NCBI RefSeq assembly: GCF_000379125.1
Contig: NZ_KB900626.1
Location: 1,769,748 to 1,833,747 of the forward strand
DNA length: 64,000 nt
Source: Methylosinus sp. LW4
GTDB lineage: Bacteria; Pseudomonadota; Alphaproteobacteria; Rhizobiales; Beijerinckiaceae
Direction of reading: 5' to 3'
Below, in pieces: positions 55,418-64,000 of this stretch. Both the position numbers and the translations under genes were made by a program. Numbering within the stretch: position 1 is the first letter of the stretch; each line of letters starts with the position of its first letter. The notes beneath the pieces were generated by a model, which saw only the letters and a program-made list of their open reading frames with translations, did no database searches and was not told where the DNA came from.

Positions 55418-55433
55418 TTATCAGCTATGATAA
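55418..55433. promoter_or_regulatory. Perfect AT-rich palindrome upstream of the ASST gene
   Basis: TTATCA-GCTA-TGATAA, about 45 bases before the ASST start in a roughly 295-base AT-rich divergent region (55375-55669) shared with ribA. This is a candidate operator; no cognate regulator is adjacent. Confidence 0.45.
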
Positions 55434-55669
55434 ATAGCAAAACGCTCGAGTTCTGCACATAAGAAGGAATTTGCATCGCGCCTCGTCACGAGAGACTCGG
55501 CGCCTCGCGGAAAGATCGCTTTCGATATTGTTTTTCCGCATATGCGGTCCGCTCGCGCGCGTCTCCGACGAAAGGCGCGCCCGCGCCCTTCCGCTCGAAA
55601 ATTTGCGCTTGTTGGATGGACAAGAAAAACTATATCTGTCGAGCTTATGTAAAAATCGCCGGAGGCATT

Positions 55670-56776
55670 GTGACAATCTCATCCTCGCGACCGGGTTTGC
55701 GCGACGCCCCGGGGGAAATCGAAGTCGAGCGCGCCATCGCCGAAATCCGCGCCGGACGGCCGATCATTCTGCATGAGAATGGAGAGCGCATCCTCGCTCT
55801 CGCCGCCGAGGCGCTCGACTCCTTCTATTGCGAGAGCTTCGAACGTCTCGGCCGCGCCGACGCGCGCCTTGCCCTCTCTGGGCCGCGCTTGCGCCGCCTC
55901 GGCGCGCAGCGTCGCGAGGCCGGCGCCGTCGCCATGCCCGCGCTGGACGCCGCCCGGGCGCATGCGCTGGCATTCGATTCCGACGCGCGGCTCGACGCGC
56001 CCGCCGCCGCGCTCTCCGCGCTCGAGGAATGCGCTTTGGAACTGATGCGCCTCGCGCAAGTGCTTCCCGCGGCGATCATCGCCGGCGCGTCGGGCGCCGA
56101 GGCCGTTTTCGCGCGCCCGCTCGAGGCCGCCCGCGCCAATGTCGTCGCCTATCGCCCCGCCCGCCTCGCGGCGCTGCGCATCGTCTCTCGCGCGCGCGTG
56201 CCGCTGGAGGGCGCGCCGGACAGCGAATTCGTCGTCTTTCGCGGCGGCGAAGGATTACGCGATCAGGTGGCGATCGTCATCGGCGCGCCGAATTTCGCGC
56301 GGCCCGTGAATGTGCGCCTGCATTCGGCCTGCCTCACCGGCGATCTCTTCGGCAGCCTCAAATGCGATTGCGGCGATCAATTGCGCTATACGGCGCGCTT
56401 CATGGCGGAGAATGGCGGCGGCGTGCTGCTCTATCTCGATCAGGAGGGCCGCGGCAACGGGCTCGCCAACAAGATTCGCGCCTATGACCTCCAGGCGCGC
56501 GGCTTCGACACCTACGACGCCGACGAGACGCTGGGATTCGACAATGACCAGCGCCGCTTCTCCTTCGCCGCCGAAATGCTGAAGCTGCTCGGCGCGCGCC
56601 GCGTGCAGGTGCTCACCAATAATCCCGAGAAGATCGACGCGCTCACGCAGGGCGGTCTCGAGGTGGTCGCCGACCAGCGCATAATGGGGCGCCGAAACAC
56701 CCATAATGTCCGCTATTTGGCCGCCAAGCGCGACAAGGCGGGACATCTCATCGACCTCGACCGCGCCCCCGCCTGA
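55670..56776 (+). CDS. ribA: GTP cyclohydrolase II with degenerate N-terminal domain
   Basis: About 368 residues. The C-terminal half is GTP cyclohydrolase II, the first step of riboflavin synthesis: the zinc cysteines are in CLTGDLFGSLKCDCGDQL, with LYLDQEGRGNGLANKIRAYDLQ as the GTP-binding block and LTNNPEKI near the end. The first 180 residues align in layout with 3,4-dihydroxybutanone-4-phosphate synthase (VERAIAEIRAGRPIIL) but lack its acidic active-site motifs, so that half is probably inactive. I choose the GTG at 55670, preceded by GGAGG, though the spacing is short; an ATG at 55616 is the alternative. A separate active RibB must exist elsewhere. Confidence 0.9.
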   Translation: MTISSSRPGLRDAPGEIEVERAIAEIRAGRPIILHENGERILALAAEALDSFYCESFERLGRADARLALSGPRLRRLGAQRREAGAVAMPALDAARAHALAFDSDARLDAPAAALSALEECALELMRLAQVLPAAIIAGASGAEAVFARPLEAARANVVAYRPARLAALRIVSRARVPLEGAPDSEFVVFRGGEGLRDQVAIVIGAPNFARPVNVRLHSACLTGDLFGSLKCDCGDQLRYTARFMAENGGGVLLYLDQEGRGNGLANKIRAYDLQARGFDTYDADETLGFDNDQRRFSFAAEMLKLLGARRVQVLTNNPEKIDALTQGGLEVVADQRIMGRRNTHNVRYLAAKRDKAGHLIDLDRAPA

Positions 56777-56918
56777 CGCAAAAGGCCGGGAGCGCGCCTC
56801 CGAATATGTTGATTATTCCTATATTCAATATATCCTTATCCAAGAACCGTCGGCGCGGCGGCGGTCACGATGGCGTGCGCGCCGACGCACAATGCGATTC
56901 TCGCGGAGTTTCGACGAA

Positions 56919-58172
56919 ATGAGTTCCGATCTGACCGAAGCCGCCCCTCCTTTCATCGGAGCGGCGAGACGCTTCCTGCCGCGTCGGAACGCCACCCGCT
57001 GGATCGCCGCTGGCCTCGTCGGCGCGGTCGCGCTCGGCGCGTGGCGCTATTGGGCCGCCGAAACGCCTGCGGCTCCCACGCCCGGCCGCGGCCCCGCCGT
57101 CGCCGTCGCGGTCGCCGAAATCACGCGCGGGGACTTTCCGGTCGTCTTCTCCGGGCTCGGCACAGTGACCGCCTCCGCGACATCGGTGGTGAAAGCGCAG
57201 GTGTCCGGCCCGCTGGTGGAGGTGCGCTACAAGGAGGGCCAGATCGTCAAGGCCGGCGACATTCTCGCGCGCATAGACCCACGGCCTTTCGATCTCGCCG
57301 TGGCGCAGGCGCAGGCCCAGCTGCAGAAGGACGAGGCGCTGCTGCAGAACGCCGAGCGCGATCTCGCCCGCTACGAGCTGCTGCGCACGAAGGTGAAGGA
57401 CAGCGTCTCCGGCCAGCAGCTCGACACGCAGCGCGCGCTCATCGGCCAATATCGCGCCGCCGTCGAGATGGACCGCGCGCAGGTCGGACAGGCGAAATTG
57501 AATCTCAGCTACGCCGATATCGCCGCGCCGATCGACGGCCGCATCGGCCTGCGCCTCGTCGACCCGGGCAATATCGTTCAGACCAATGATCAGAACGGCA
57601 TAGCGGTGGTGACGCGGCTCTCGCCGATCACGGTGATCTTCACTCTGCCGGAGGTGAGGCTGCAGAGCGTGCTGAAGCGTTTTCGCTCCGGCGAGGCGCT
57701 GGCCGTCGTCGCCTATGACCACGAGCATTCGCAGGCGCTCGCGCATGGCGTTCTCTATGCGATCGACAATCAGATCGACGCGACCTCCGGCACGGTGAAG
57801 CTGCGCGCCGAATTCTCCAATGAGGACGAGAAGCTCTACCCAAATCAATTCGTCAACGCCGAATTGACGGTGGAGACGCTGCTCAATGTCACGCTCGCCC
57901 CGGCGCCCGCGATTCAGCGCGGCGCCAAAGGGCCTTTCGTCTATGTGCTGGAGAACGACGACAAGGTCGCCGTGAAGCCGGTGCGGATCGGCCCCAGCGA
58001 CGGCGAGCGCGCGGTGATCGAAGGCGGCCTCACGCCCGGCCAGCGCGTGGTGGTGGAAGGCGTGGACAAGCTGCGCGACGGCGCCAAGGCGACGCTCGCC
58101 GCCGGGCCGGGCGCGGAGAAGAAATCCCCGCCAGCCGAGGGACGTCGTCCAGAAAAAGCCCCCGCGCCGTGA
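56919..58172 (+). CDS. mdtA: RND efflux periplasmic adaptor (MdtA-like)
   Basis: 417-residue membrane-fusion protein. A single N-terminal helix (about 33-50, [18 protein letters not shown]) anchors it. The lipoyl-like half-motifs ([26 protein letters not shown] in part, and [13 protein letters not shown]) flank a coiled-coil hairpin ([20 protein letters not shown]). A beta-barrel domain and a membrane-proximal domain ([20 protein letters not shown]) follow. It links the two RND pumps downstream to an outer-membrane channel. I use the ATG at 56919; an ATG at 56892 is also possible. It lies 10 bases before the first pump gene. Confidence 0.93.
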   Translation: MSSDLTEAAPPFIGAARRFLPRRNATRWIAAGLVGAVALGAWRYWAAETPAAPTPGRGPAVAVAVAEITRGDFPVVFSGLGTVTASATSVVKAQVSGPLVEVRYKEGQIVKAGDILARIDPRPFDLAVAQAQAQLQKDEALLQNAERDLARYELLRTKVKDSVSGQQLDTQRALIGQYRAAVEMDRAQVGQAKLNLSYADIAAPIDGRIGLRLVDPGNIVQTNDQNGIAVVTRLSPITVIFTLPEVRLQSVLKRFRSGEALAVVAYDHEHSQALAHGVLYAIDNQIDATSGTVKLRAEFSNEDEKLYPNQFVNAELTVETLLNVTLAPAPAIQRGAKGPFVYVLENDDKVAVKPVRIGPSDGERAVIEGGLTPGQRVVVEGVDKLRDGAKATLAAGPGAEKKSPPAEGRRPEKAPAP

Positions 58173-58182
58173 GCGCCCGCCA

Positions 58183-61100
58183 ATGAGCGTCGATATTTCC
58201 CGCCCCTTCATCGAGCGTCCCGTCGCCACCACTCTGCTGATGGCGGCGATCTTCCTCGCCGGCGCGATCGGCTTTCGGCTCCTGCCCGTCTCGGCGCTGC
58301 CGCAGATCGACTATCCGACGATAGAGGTGCGCACCTTCTATCCCGGCGCCAGCCCGGAGGTGATGGCGGCGACCATCACCGCGCCGCTCGAGCGCCAGCT
58401 CGGGCAAATGCCCGGCCTCACGCAGATCGCCTCGACGAGCTCCGGCGGCGCCTCGATCATCACGCTGCAATTCAATTTGAAGCTCTCGCTGGATTTCGCC
58501 GAGCAGCAGGTGCAGGCGGCGATCAACGCCGCGCAGAGCTTTCTGCCGACCGACCTGCCGGCGCCGCCGATCTACGCCAAGATCAATCCGGCCGACGCGC
58601 CGGTTCTCACCCTCGCGCTGCGCTCCAAGACGCTGCCGCTGACCGAGGTGCAGGATCTCGCCGACAGCCGCATCGCGCAAAAGATATCGCAGCTCTCCGG
58701 CGTCGGCCTCGTCAGCGTCTCCGGCGGCAATCGCCCGGCGGTGGTGGTGCGCGCCAATCCGTCGAAGCTCGCGGCCCACGCCTTGTCGCTCGAAGATTTG
58801 CGCTCCGTCATCTCCAACGCCAATGTCAATCTTCCCAAGGGCAATATCGACGGCCGCACGCAGCAATTCGCGATCGACGCCAATGACCAGATCCGCAACG
58901 CCAAGGATTATGAAGGCCTCGTCGTCGCCTATCGCAATGGCGGACCGGTGCGGCTCGCCGACGTCGCCGAGGTGACGCCGGGCGCGGAGAATCGCGAGCT
59001 CGGCGCCTGGACCGATCTCGAGCCGGCGATCATCGTCAATGTGCAGCGCCAGCCCGGCGCCAATGTCATCGCCGTCGTCGATCAGATCAAGACGCTGCTG
59101 CCGGCGCTCTCCGCCTCGCTGCCCGCAGCAATCGATCTCGCCGTGCTCAGCGACCGCACCACGGCGATCCGCGCCTCCATCCATGATGTGGAGATCGAGC
59201 TGCTCTTTTCCATCGCGCTCGTCGTCGCGGTCATCTTTCTCTTTCTGCGCAGCCCGCGCGCCACGATCATTCCGAGCGTCGCCGTGCCTTTGTCGCTCAT
59301 CGGCGCGCTAGCGGCCATGTATCTGCTCGGCTACAGCCTCAATAATCTCACGCTGATGGCGCTCACCATCGCGACGGGCTTCGTCGTGGACGACGCCATT
59401 GTGATGATCGAGAACATCTCTCGCTACATAGAGAAGGGCGAGACGCCGCTGTCCGCCGCGCTCATCGGCGCGCGCGAGATCGGCTTCACCATCGTCTCGC
59501 TGACGATCTCGCTCATCGCCGTGCTCATCCCTTTGCTGTTCATGAGCGATGTCGTCGGCCGCCTGTTCCGCGAATTCGCGGTGACGCTCGCCGTCACCAT
59601 AGTGATCTCGGCGGTGGTGTCGCTGACGCTCGCGCCCATGCTCAGCGCCAAGCTGCTGCGCGCCAATGACCTGCATTCGCACGACGGTCCTTCGGCCGGC
59701 GGCTGGTTCGATCGGCTGATCGACGGCTATGGCGCGACCTTGCGCTTCGTGCTCGCCCATTCACGCGCGACGCTCGTCAGCTTCGTCGCCACGCTCGCGC
59801 TCACCGGCGCGCTCTACGCCGCCATCGGCAAGGGCTTCTTTCCGGTGCAGGACACGGGACTGGTGCAAGGATTTTTCGAAGGCGGACAATCGCTGAACTA
59901 TGAGGCGATGACGCGCAAGCAGCTCGATCTCGTCGAGCTTCTGCTCGCCGATCCCGCCGTTTCGCGCGTCTCCTCCTATCTCGGCGTGGACGGCGTCAAT
60001 CGCACGCTCAACAGCGCCCGCCTGCTGATCGAGCTGAAGCCGAAATCCGAGCGCGGATCCATTTCCGCCGTCACGCGCCGTCTGCAGGACGCCGCGCGCA
60101 CCCACGCCATCGGCTCACTCTTCCTGCAGCCGGCGCAAGATCTCTCCATCGACGCCGGCGTCTCGCGCGGCGAATATCATTTCGCTCTGCAGGACGCCAA
60201 TCCGGCCGAGCTCTCCGACTATTCCCGCCGTCTTGTCGACAAGCTATCCCTGCTGCCGCAATTTCGCGACGTCTCCTCGAGCGCGCAGGACGGCGGCCGC
60301 GCGCTCTTTGTCGAGATCGACCGCGACGCCGCCGCGCGCTACGGCATTTCCGTCGCGACGATCGACAATATTCTCTACGACGCTTTCGGCCAGCGCATCG
60401 TCTCGACACTGTTCACGCAGACCAATCAATATCGCGTGATCTTGGAGACGGCGAAGCGTGCGACATCCGGCCTCGACACGCTCGCCGGCCTGCGCATTCC
60501 CGCCAATGGCGGACAGGAGACGCCGCTCGCCTCCATCGTGAAGATAAAAGAGATCACCGCTCCGCTTTCGATCGATCATCTCGCGCAATTCCCCTCGACG
60601 ACGATCTCCTTCAATCTCGCGCCCGGCGCCTCGCTCGGCGCGGCGATGGAGGCTCTCTCTCTCGCTCAGACGGAAATTCAGACGCCGGCCAGCGTCATCA
60701 CCGTGTTCCAGGGCGCGACCCAGGCTTTCAACGCATCATCGGTGAGCACGCTGCTGCTGATCCTCGCGGCCATCGTCACCGTCTATATCGTGCTCGGCGT
60801 GCTCTATGAGAGCTATATTCATCCGATCACGATCCTCTCGACCCTGCCCTCCGCCGGCATTGGCGCGCTGCTCGCCTTGATGCTCGCGGGCGATGATTTC
60901 TCCGTCATCGGCGTCATCGGCGTCATACTGCTCATCGGCATCGTCAAGAAGAACGCCATCATGATGATCGACTTCGCGCTGCAGGCGGAGCGCGACGACG
61001 GGCTCGCGCCGCGCGAGGCCATCTACAAGGCCTGCATATTGCGCTTTCGCCCCATATTGATGACGACCATGGCGGCGCTGCTCGGCGCCCTGCCCTTGAT

Positions 61101-61281
61101 GCTCGGCTCCGGCGAAGGCGCGGAGCTGCGGCAGCCGCTCGGCGTCGCCATCGTCGGCGGGCTGATCTTCAGCCAGATTCTCACGCTCTACACGACGCCG
61201 GTGATCTATCTCGCCTTCGACTTCTGGGCGAAATCTCTGCGGCCGCGTCCGGCCCCCGTCCCCGCGCGGGAGGCGGCATGA
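58183..61281 (+). CDS. mdtB: RND efflux permease, MdtB-like
   Basis: 1032-residue inner-membrane proton antiporter of the HAE1 family with 12 helices and two large periplasmic loops. The first helix follows [21 protein letters not shown]. The proton-relay helix 4 has [16 protein letters not shown], with the two Asp residues. [15 protein letters not shown] and the symmetric second-half [23 protein letters not shown] carry the relay Lys. Its stop overlaps the start of the next pump gene (ATGA). In E. coli MdtB and MdtC form a mixed trimer that exports bile salts, novobiocin and similar compounds; the substrate here is unknown. Confidence 0.94.
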   Translation: MSVDISRPFIERPVATTLLMAAIFLAGAIGFRLLPVSALPQIDYPTIEVRTFYPGASPEVMAATITAPLERQLGQMPGLTQIASTSSGGASIITLQFNLKLSLDFAEQQVQAAINAAQSFLPTDLPAPPIYAKINPADAPVLTLALRSKTLPLTEVQDLADSRIAQKISQLSGVGLVSVSGGNRPAVVVRANPSKLAAHALSLEDLRSVISNANVNLPKGNIDGRTQQFAIDANDQIRNAKDYEGLVVAYRNGGPVRLADVAEVTPGAENRELGAWTDLEPAIIVNVQRQPGANVIAVVDQIKTLLPALSASLPAAIDLAVLSDRTTAIRASIHDVEIELLFSIALVVAVIFLFLRSPRATIIPSVAVPLSLIGALAAMYLLGYSLNNLTLMALTIATGFVVDDAIVMIENISRYIEKGETPLSAALIGAREIGFTIVSLTISLIAVLIPLLFMSDVVGRLFREFAVTLAVTIVISAVVSLTLAPMLSAKLLRANDLHSHDGPSAGGWFDRLIDGYGATLRFVLAHSRATLVSFVATLALTGALYAAIGKGFFPVQDTGLVQGFFEGGQSLNYEAMTRKQLDLVELLLADPAVSRVSSYLGVDGVNRTLNSARLLIELKPKSERGSISAVTRRLQDAARTHAIGSLFLQPAQDLSIDAGVSRGEYHFALQDANPAELSDYSRRLVDKLSLLPQFRDVSSSAQDGGRALFVEIDRDAAARYGISVATIDNILYDAFGQRIVSTLFTQTNQYRVILETAKRATSGLDTLAGLRIPANGGQETPLASIVKIKEITAPLSIDHLAQFPSTTISFNLAPGASLGAAMEALSLAQTEIQTPASVITVFQGATQAFNASSVSTLLLILAAIVTVYIVLGVLYESYIHPITILSTLPSAGIGALLALMLAGDDFSVIGVIGVILLIGIVKKNAIMMIDFALQAERDDGLAPREAIYKACILRFRPILMTTMAALLGALPLMLGSGEGAELRQPLGVAIVGGLIFSQILTLYTTPVIYLAFDFWAKSLRPRPAPVPAREAA

Positions 61282-64000
61282 ATCTCGCCGCGGCTGCGAT
61301 CGCTCGGCCGGTCGCGACCAGCCTGCTGATGCTCGGCGTGGTGCTGGCCGGCGTTTCCGCATTCTTCCTGCTGCCGACGGCGCCGGTCCCCAATATCGAT
61401 TTTCCGGTCATCTCCGTTTCCGCCTCCATGCCCGGAGCCAGTCCCGAGACGATGGCCGCCTCGGTGGCGACGCCGCTGGAGAAGAAGCTCGGCCAAATCG
61501 CCGGCGTCACCGAGATGACCTCCTCGAGCTCGCTCGGCTCGACGCGCATCTCGCTGCAATTCGATCTCGACCGCAACATCGACGGCGCGCAGCGCGACAT
61601 TCAGGCGGCGATCGCCGCGGCGCGCGCCGATCTGCCGGCGACCTTGCGCAATAATCCGACCTTCCGCACCTCCAATCCCTCGGAAGTGCCGGTGGCGATC
61701 ATCGCGCTCTTCTCGGAGCGGATGAGCTCCGGCCAGCTCTATGAGATCGCCGCCAATGTGCTGCAGCAGAAATTCGCGCAGCTCGACGGCGTCGGCCAGG
61801 TGACGGTCGGCGGCTCCTCTCTGCCCGCGGTGCGGGTGGAGCTCAATCCGCCGGCGCTGTTCGAGCATGGCGTCTCGCTCGAGGACGTGCGCGCGGCGCT
61901 CGCCTCCGCCAATTACAACAGTCCCAAAGGCGCGATAGAGGAAGGCGACGGCCGCCTCACCCTCTACGCCAATGACCAATCGCGCCGCGCCGCCGATTAT
62001 GAGGGCCTCGTCGTCGCCTATCGCAATGGCGCGACGGTGCGGCTGCGCGACATAGCGGCGGTCGAGGATTCGGTGGAGGATCTTCGCAATTTCGGCATGA
62101 GCAATGGCCGCACCGCCGTGCAGGTGCAGATTTTCCGTCAGCCCGGCGCCAATTTCGTGGAGGTGCTCGATCACATCAAGGGGCTGATGCCGCCGCTCGC
62201 CGCAGCGCTCCCCGCCGATGTCGAGATGAGCCTCGTGCAGGATCGCACGCTGACCATCCGCACCTCGCTGCACGAGATCGGCCTGACGCTGATCGTGACC
62301 ATATTTCTCGCCATCTTCATCGTCTATCTGTCGCTGAAGAACGCTCGCGCCACAATCGCGCCCAGCGTCTGCGTGCCCGTGTCGCTGATCGGCGCCTTCG
62401 GCGCGATGTATCTTCTCGACTACAGCCTCAACAATCTCTCGCTGATGGCGCTCACCATCGCGACGGGATTCATCGTCGACGACGCCATCGTCGTCGTCGA
62501 GAATGTCATGCGCCGCATAGAGGCGGGCCAGCCGGCGCGCGCGGCCGCGCTCGAGGGCGCGCGCGAGGTGGTTCCGACGCTCGTCTCCATGAGCCTGTCT
62601 CTGCTCGCCGTGTTTCTGCCCATTCTGTTCATGGGCGGCATCGTCGGCCGGCTGATGCGCGAATTCGCCATGACCTTGTCGGTGGCCATTCTCGTATCGC
62701 TCATCCTCTCGCTGACGGCGACGCCCATGCTGTGCTCGCGCGTGCTGCGCGATCACGCCGGCCCGCCGCGCTTCTTCCTGCTGCGCTGGAGCGAAAGCGC
62801 CTTTGCGACGCTGCATCGCTCCTATGTGCGCACGCTGGATGTCGCCCTGCGCTTTCCGCGCGTGACGCTCGCCGTGCTGCTCGCAACCATGGCGCTCAAT
62901 TTCTATCTCTTCGATTGCGTGCCGAAGGGCTTCTTCCCGATTCAGGATTCGGGACGCATGCGCGGCGCGATCGTCGCCGATCAGAGCGTCTCCTTCCCAG
63001 TGATGAAGGAAAAGCTCGAGCAATTCGTCGCCATCCTCACCTCCGATCCCGGCATATCCTCGGCGACCGGCAGCATAGGCGGCGGCTTCAGCCCCGGCGG
63101 CGCGATCAATGTCGCCGAATTGCTCGTCACCTTGAAGCCGCTCGCCGAGCGCAAGGTCTCCGCCGATGCGATCATGGCGCGGCTGCGGCCCAAGCTCGCG
63201 CGCATCAGCGGGGCGAGCATGTTCTTGCAATCCGCGCAGGACATACGCATGGGCGGCAGGCCCAGCAACGCAATGTTCCAATATACGCTGCTCGCCGACG
63301 AGCTCGACGATCTGCGCCTCTATGCGCCGCGCATCGTCGAGATTCTCCGGCGCGGCGGCGCGCTGCTCGACGTCAGCTCGGATCAGCAGGACAAAGGCCT
63401 GCGCAGCGATGTGATGATCGATCGCGCCAAGGCGGCGCGCCTCGGCCTCACGACGAGCGCCGTCGACAACACGCTCTACGACGCCTTCGGCCAGCGGCAG
63501 GTGTCGACCATCTTCGAGCCGCTCAATCAATATCATGTGGTGATGGAATCGGCGCCGCAGTTTCGCGACACTCTGGCGGCGCTCGACAATCTCTATATCG
63601 GCGCCAATCCGCGCGCGGCGAGCCGCGTATTCTCGGCGCGCGATCTCGGCAGCCCGGGCAGCGCGGTGAATGTGGCGACGCAGCCCATGGTGCCCTTCTC
63701 TTCCTTCTCGCAATTCGCGGAAGGGGTGACGCCGCTGCAGGTCAATCATCAGGGCCATTTCGCCGCGATCACCATCTCCTTCAATCTGGCGCCGGGAAAA
63801 TCGCTGCGCGACGCCGCCGAGGCGATCAAGGACGCAATGGCGAAAGCCGGCGCGCCGGCGACGCTGCAGGGCGTCTTCGCCGGAACCGCCGCCGGCTATC
63901 AGGAAGCGCTCGCCAATCAGCCGATCATGATCGCCGCGGCGTTGGCGGCGGTCTATATCGTGCTCGGCATTCTCTATGAGAGCTTCCTGCATCCACTGAC
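61278..64000 (+). CDS. mdtC: RND efflux permease, MdtC-like (runs off the window)
   Basis: About 907 residues are visible and the frame is open at the window end. The start at 61278 overlaps the stop of the previous pump gene (ATGA). [18 protein letters not shown] opens the first helix, and [21 protein letters not shown] is the helix-4 relay with both Asp residues. [15 protein letters not shown] and the segment near the end with [18 protein letters not shown] show the pattern seen in the first pump. It is a paralogue of that pump, as in the MdtB-MdtC pairs of heteromeric systems. The outer-membrane channel gene may follow beyond base 64000. Confidence 0.93.
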   Translation, partial: MNLAAAAIARPVATSLLMLGVVLAGVSAFFLLPTAPVPNIDFPVISVSASMPGASPETMAASVATPLEKKLGQIAGVTEMTSSSSLGSTRISLQFDLDRNIDGAQRDIQAAIAAARADLPATLRNNPTFRTSNPSEVPVAIIALFSERMSSGQLYEIAANVLQQKFAQLDGVGQVTVGGSSLPAVRVELNPPALFEHGVSLEDVRAALASANYNSPKGAIEEGDGRLTLYANDQSRRAADYEGLVVAYRNGATVRLRDIAAVEDSVEDLRNFGMSNGRTAVQVQIFRQPGANFVEVLDHIKGLMPPLAAALPADVEMSLVQDRTLTIRTSLHEIGLTLIVTIFLAIFIVYLSLKNARATIAPSVCVPVSLIGAFGAMYLLDYSLNNLSLMALTIATGFIVDDAIVVVENVMRRIEAGQPARAAALEGAREVVPTLVSMSLSLLAVFLPILFMGGIVGRLMREFAMTLSVAILVSLILSLTATPMLCSRVLRDHAGPPRFFLLRWSESAFATLHRSYVRTLDVALRFPRVTLAVLLATMALNFYLFDCVPKGFFPIQDSGRMRGAIVADQSVSFPVMKEKLEQFVAILTSDPGISSATGSIGGGFSPGGAINVAELLVTLKPLAERKVSADAIMARLRPKLARISGASMFLQSAQDIRMGGRPSNAMFQYTLLADELDDLRLYAPRIVEILRRGGALLDVSSDQQDKGLRSDVMIDRAKAARLGLTTSAVDNTLYDAFGQRQVSTIFEPLNQYHVVMESAPQFRDTLAALDNLYIGANPRAASRVFSARDLGSPGSAVNVATQPMVPFSSFSQFAEGVTPLQVNHQGHFAAITISFNLAPGKSLRDAAEAIKDAMAKAGAPATLQGVFAGTAAGYQEALANQPIMIAAALAAVYIVLGILYESFLHPL

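Noticed and set aside
61206..63992. 928-codon open frame opposite mdtC
   Set aside because: The plus strand encodes a full RND permease; the antisense product is Arg/His/Asp-rich without motifs.

Overview
The window is GC-rich, densely coded chromosomal DNA from an alphaproteobacterium, most likely of the order Hyphomicrobiales (Rhizobiales). That placement rests on conserved gene neighbourhoods: hflK-hflC-degP, serB divergent from miaA, cpoB-tilS-ftsH followed by glmM, and hisD-UPF0262-LMW phosphatase. Omp25/31-type barrels, a CarD regulator convergent with an RpoH-type sigma factor, and Rhizobiales-style palindromic intergenic repeats also fit. A methylotroph or methanotroph (Methylosinus/Methylocystis-like) is possible but nothing here proves it. 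There is no rRNA, prophage, transposase or CRISPR array. One tRNA, Ser(GCU), is present.

Layout. 1-3.3 kb: a proton P-type ATPase followed by PPK2 polyphosphate kinase (cut by the window edge). 3.5-6.7 kb: two glycosyltransferases. 6.9-9.0 kb: an outer-membrane barrel, tRNA-Ser and a secreted FecR protein. 9.2-14.2 kb: the hflK-hflC-degP protein-quality operon and a cytochrome b561/DUF3611-like membrane protein. 14.2-18.5 kb: serB, miaA, an MFS carrier, an RMND1/DUF155 protein and the 7Fe ferredoxin fdxA. 18.9-21.5 kb: a CarD protein with a very long histone-H1-like N-terminus, facing rpoH. 21.7-24.1 kb: an M48 lipoprotein protease and a thermonuclease-like protein. 24.3-31.5 kb: cpoB, tilS, ftsH, then an arsC-ynfA pair in a repeat-rich interval, then glmM. 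31.6-37.4 kb: a small conserved-looking protein, a second barrel, xseA, DUF2948, hisD, UPF0262 and a LMW phosphatase. 37.5-41.5 kb: MAPEG, HxlR regulator, amidase, aquaporin and a secreted cyclase. 41.5-44.7 kb: a red-light cassette of heme oxygenase and a bacteriophytochrome fused to an HWE kinase and receiver. 45-47.8 kb: small proteins, an SRPBCC protein, a Rieske ferredoxin and an unusual FolD. 47.9-51.3 kb: two tandem exported oxalate-decarboxylase-type bicupins with a divergent LysR regulator. 52-55.4 kb: an exported metallo-beta-lactamase-fold hydrolase, acylphosphatase and an exported arylsulfotransferase-like propeller. 55.7-56.8 kb: RibA. 56.9 kb to the end: an MdtABC-like RND efflux operon, cut in its third gene.

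Functional themes. Membrane and envelope quality control is concentrated here (FtsH, HflKC, Do protease, M48 protease, RpoH). The accessory parts look like environmental sensing and small-molecule handling (phytochrome, bicupins, RND pump, amidase, cyclase). The most interesting observations are: the two bicupins whose active-site lids differ in the residues that set decarboxylase versus oxidase chemistry; the CarD protein with a roughly 358-residue Lys/Ala/Ser-rich extension; the FolD lacking the conserved cyclohydrolase glutamine; the probable b561-DUF3611 fusion; and four palindromic intergenic elements, one of which can fold as a three-way junction.
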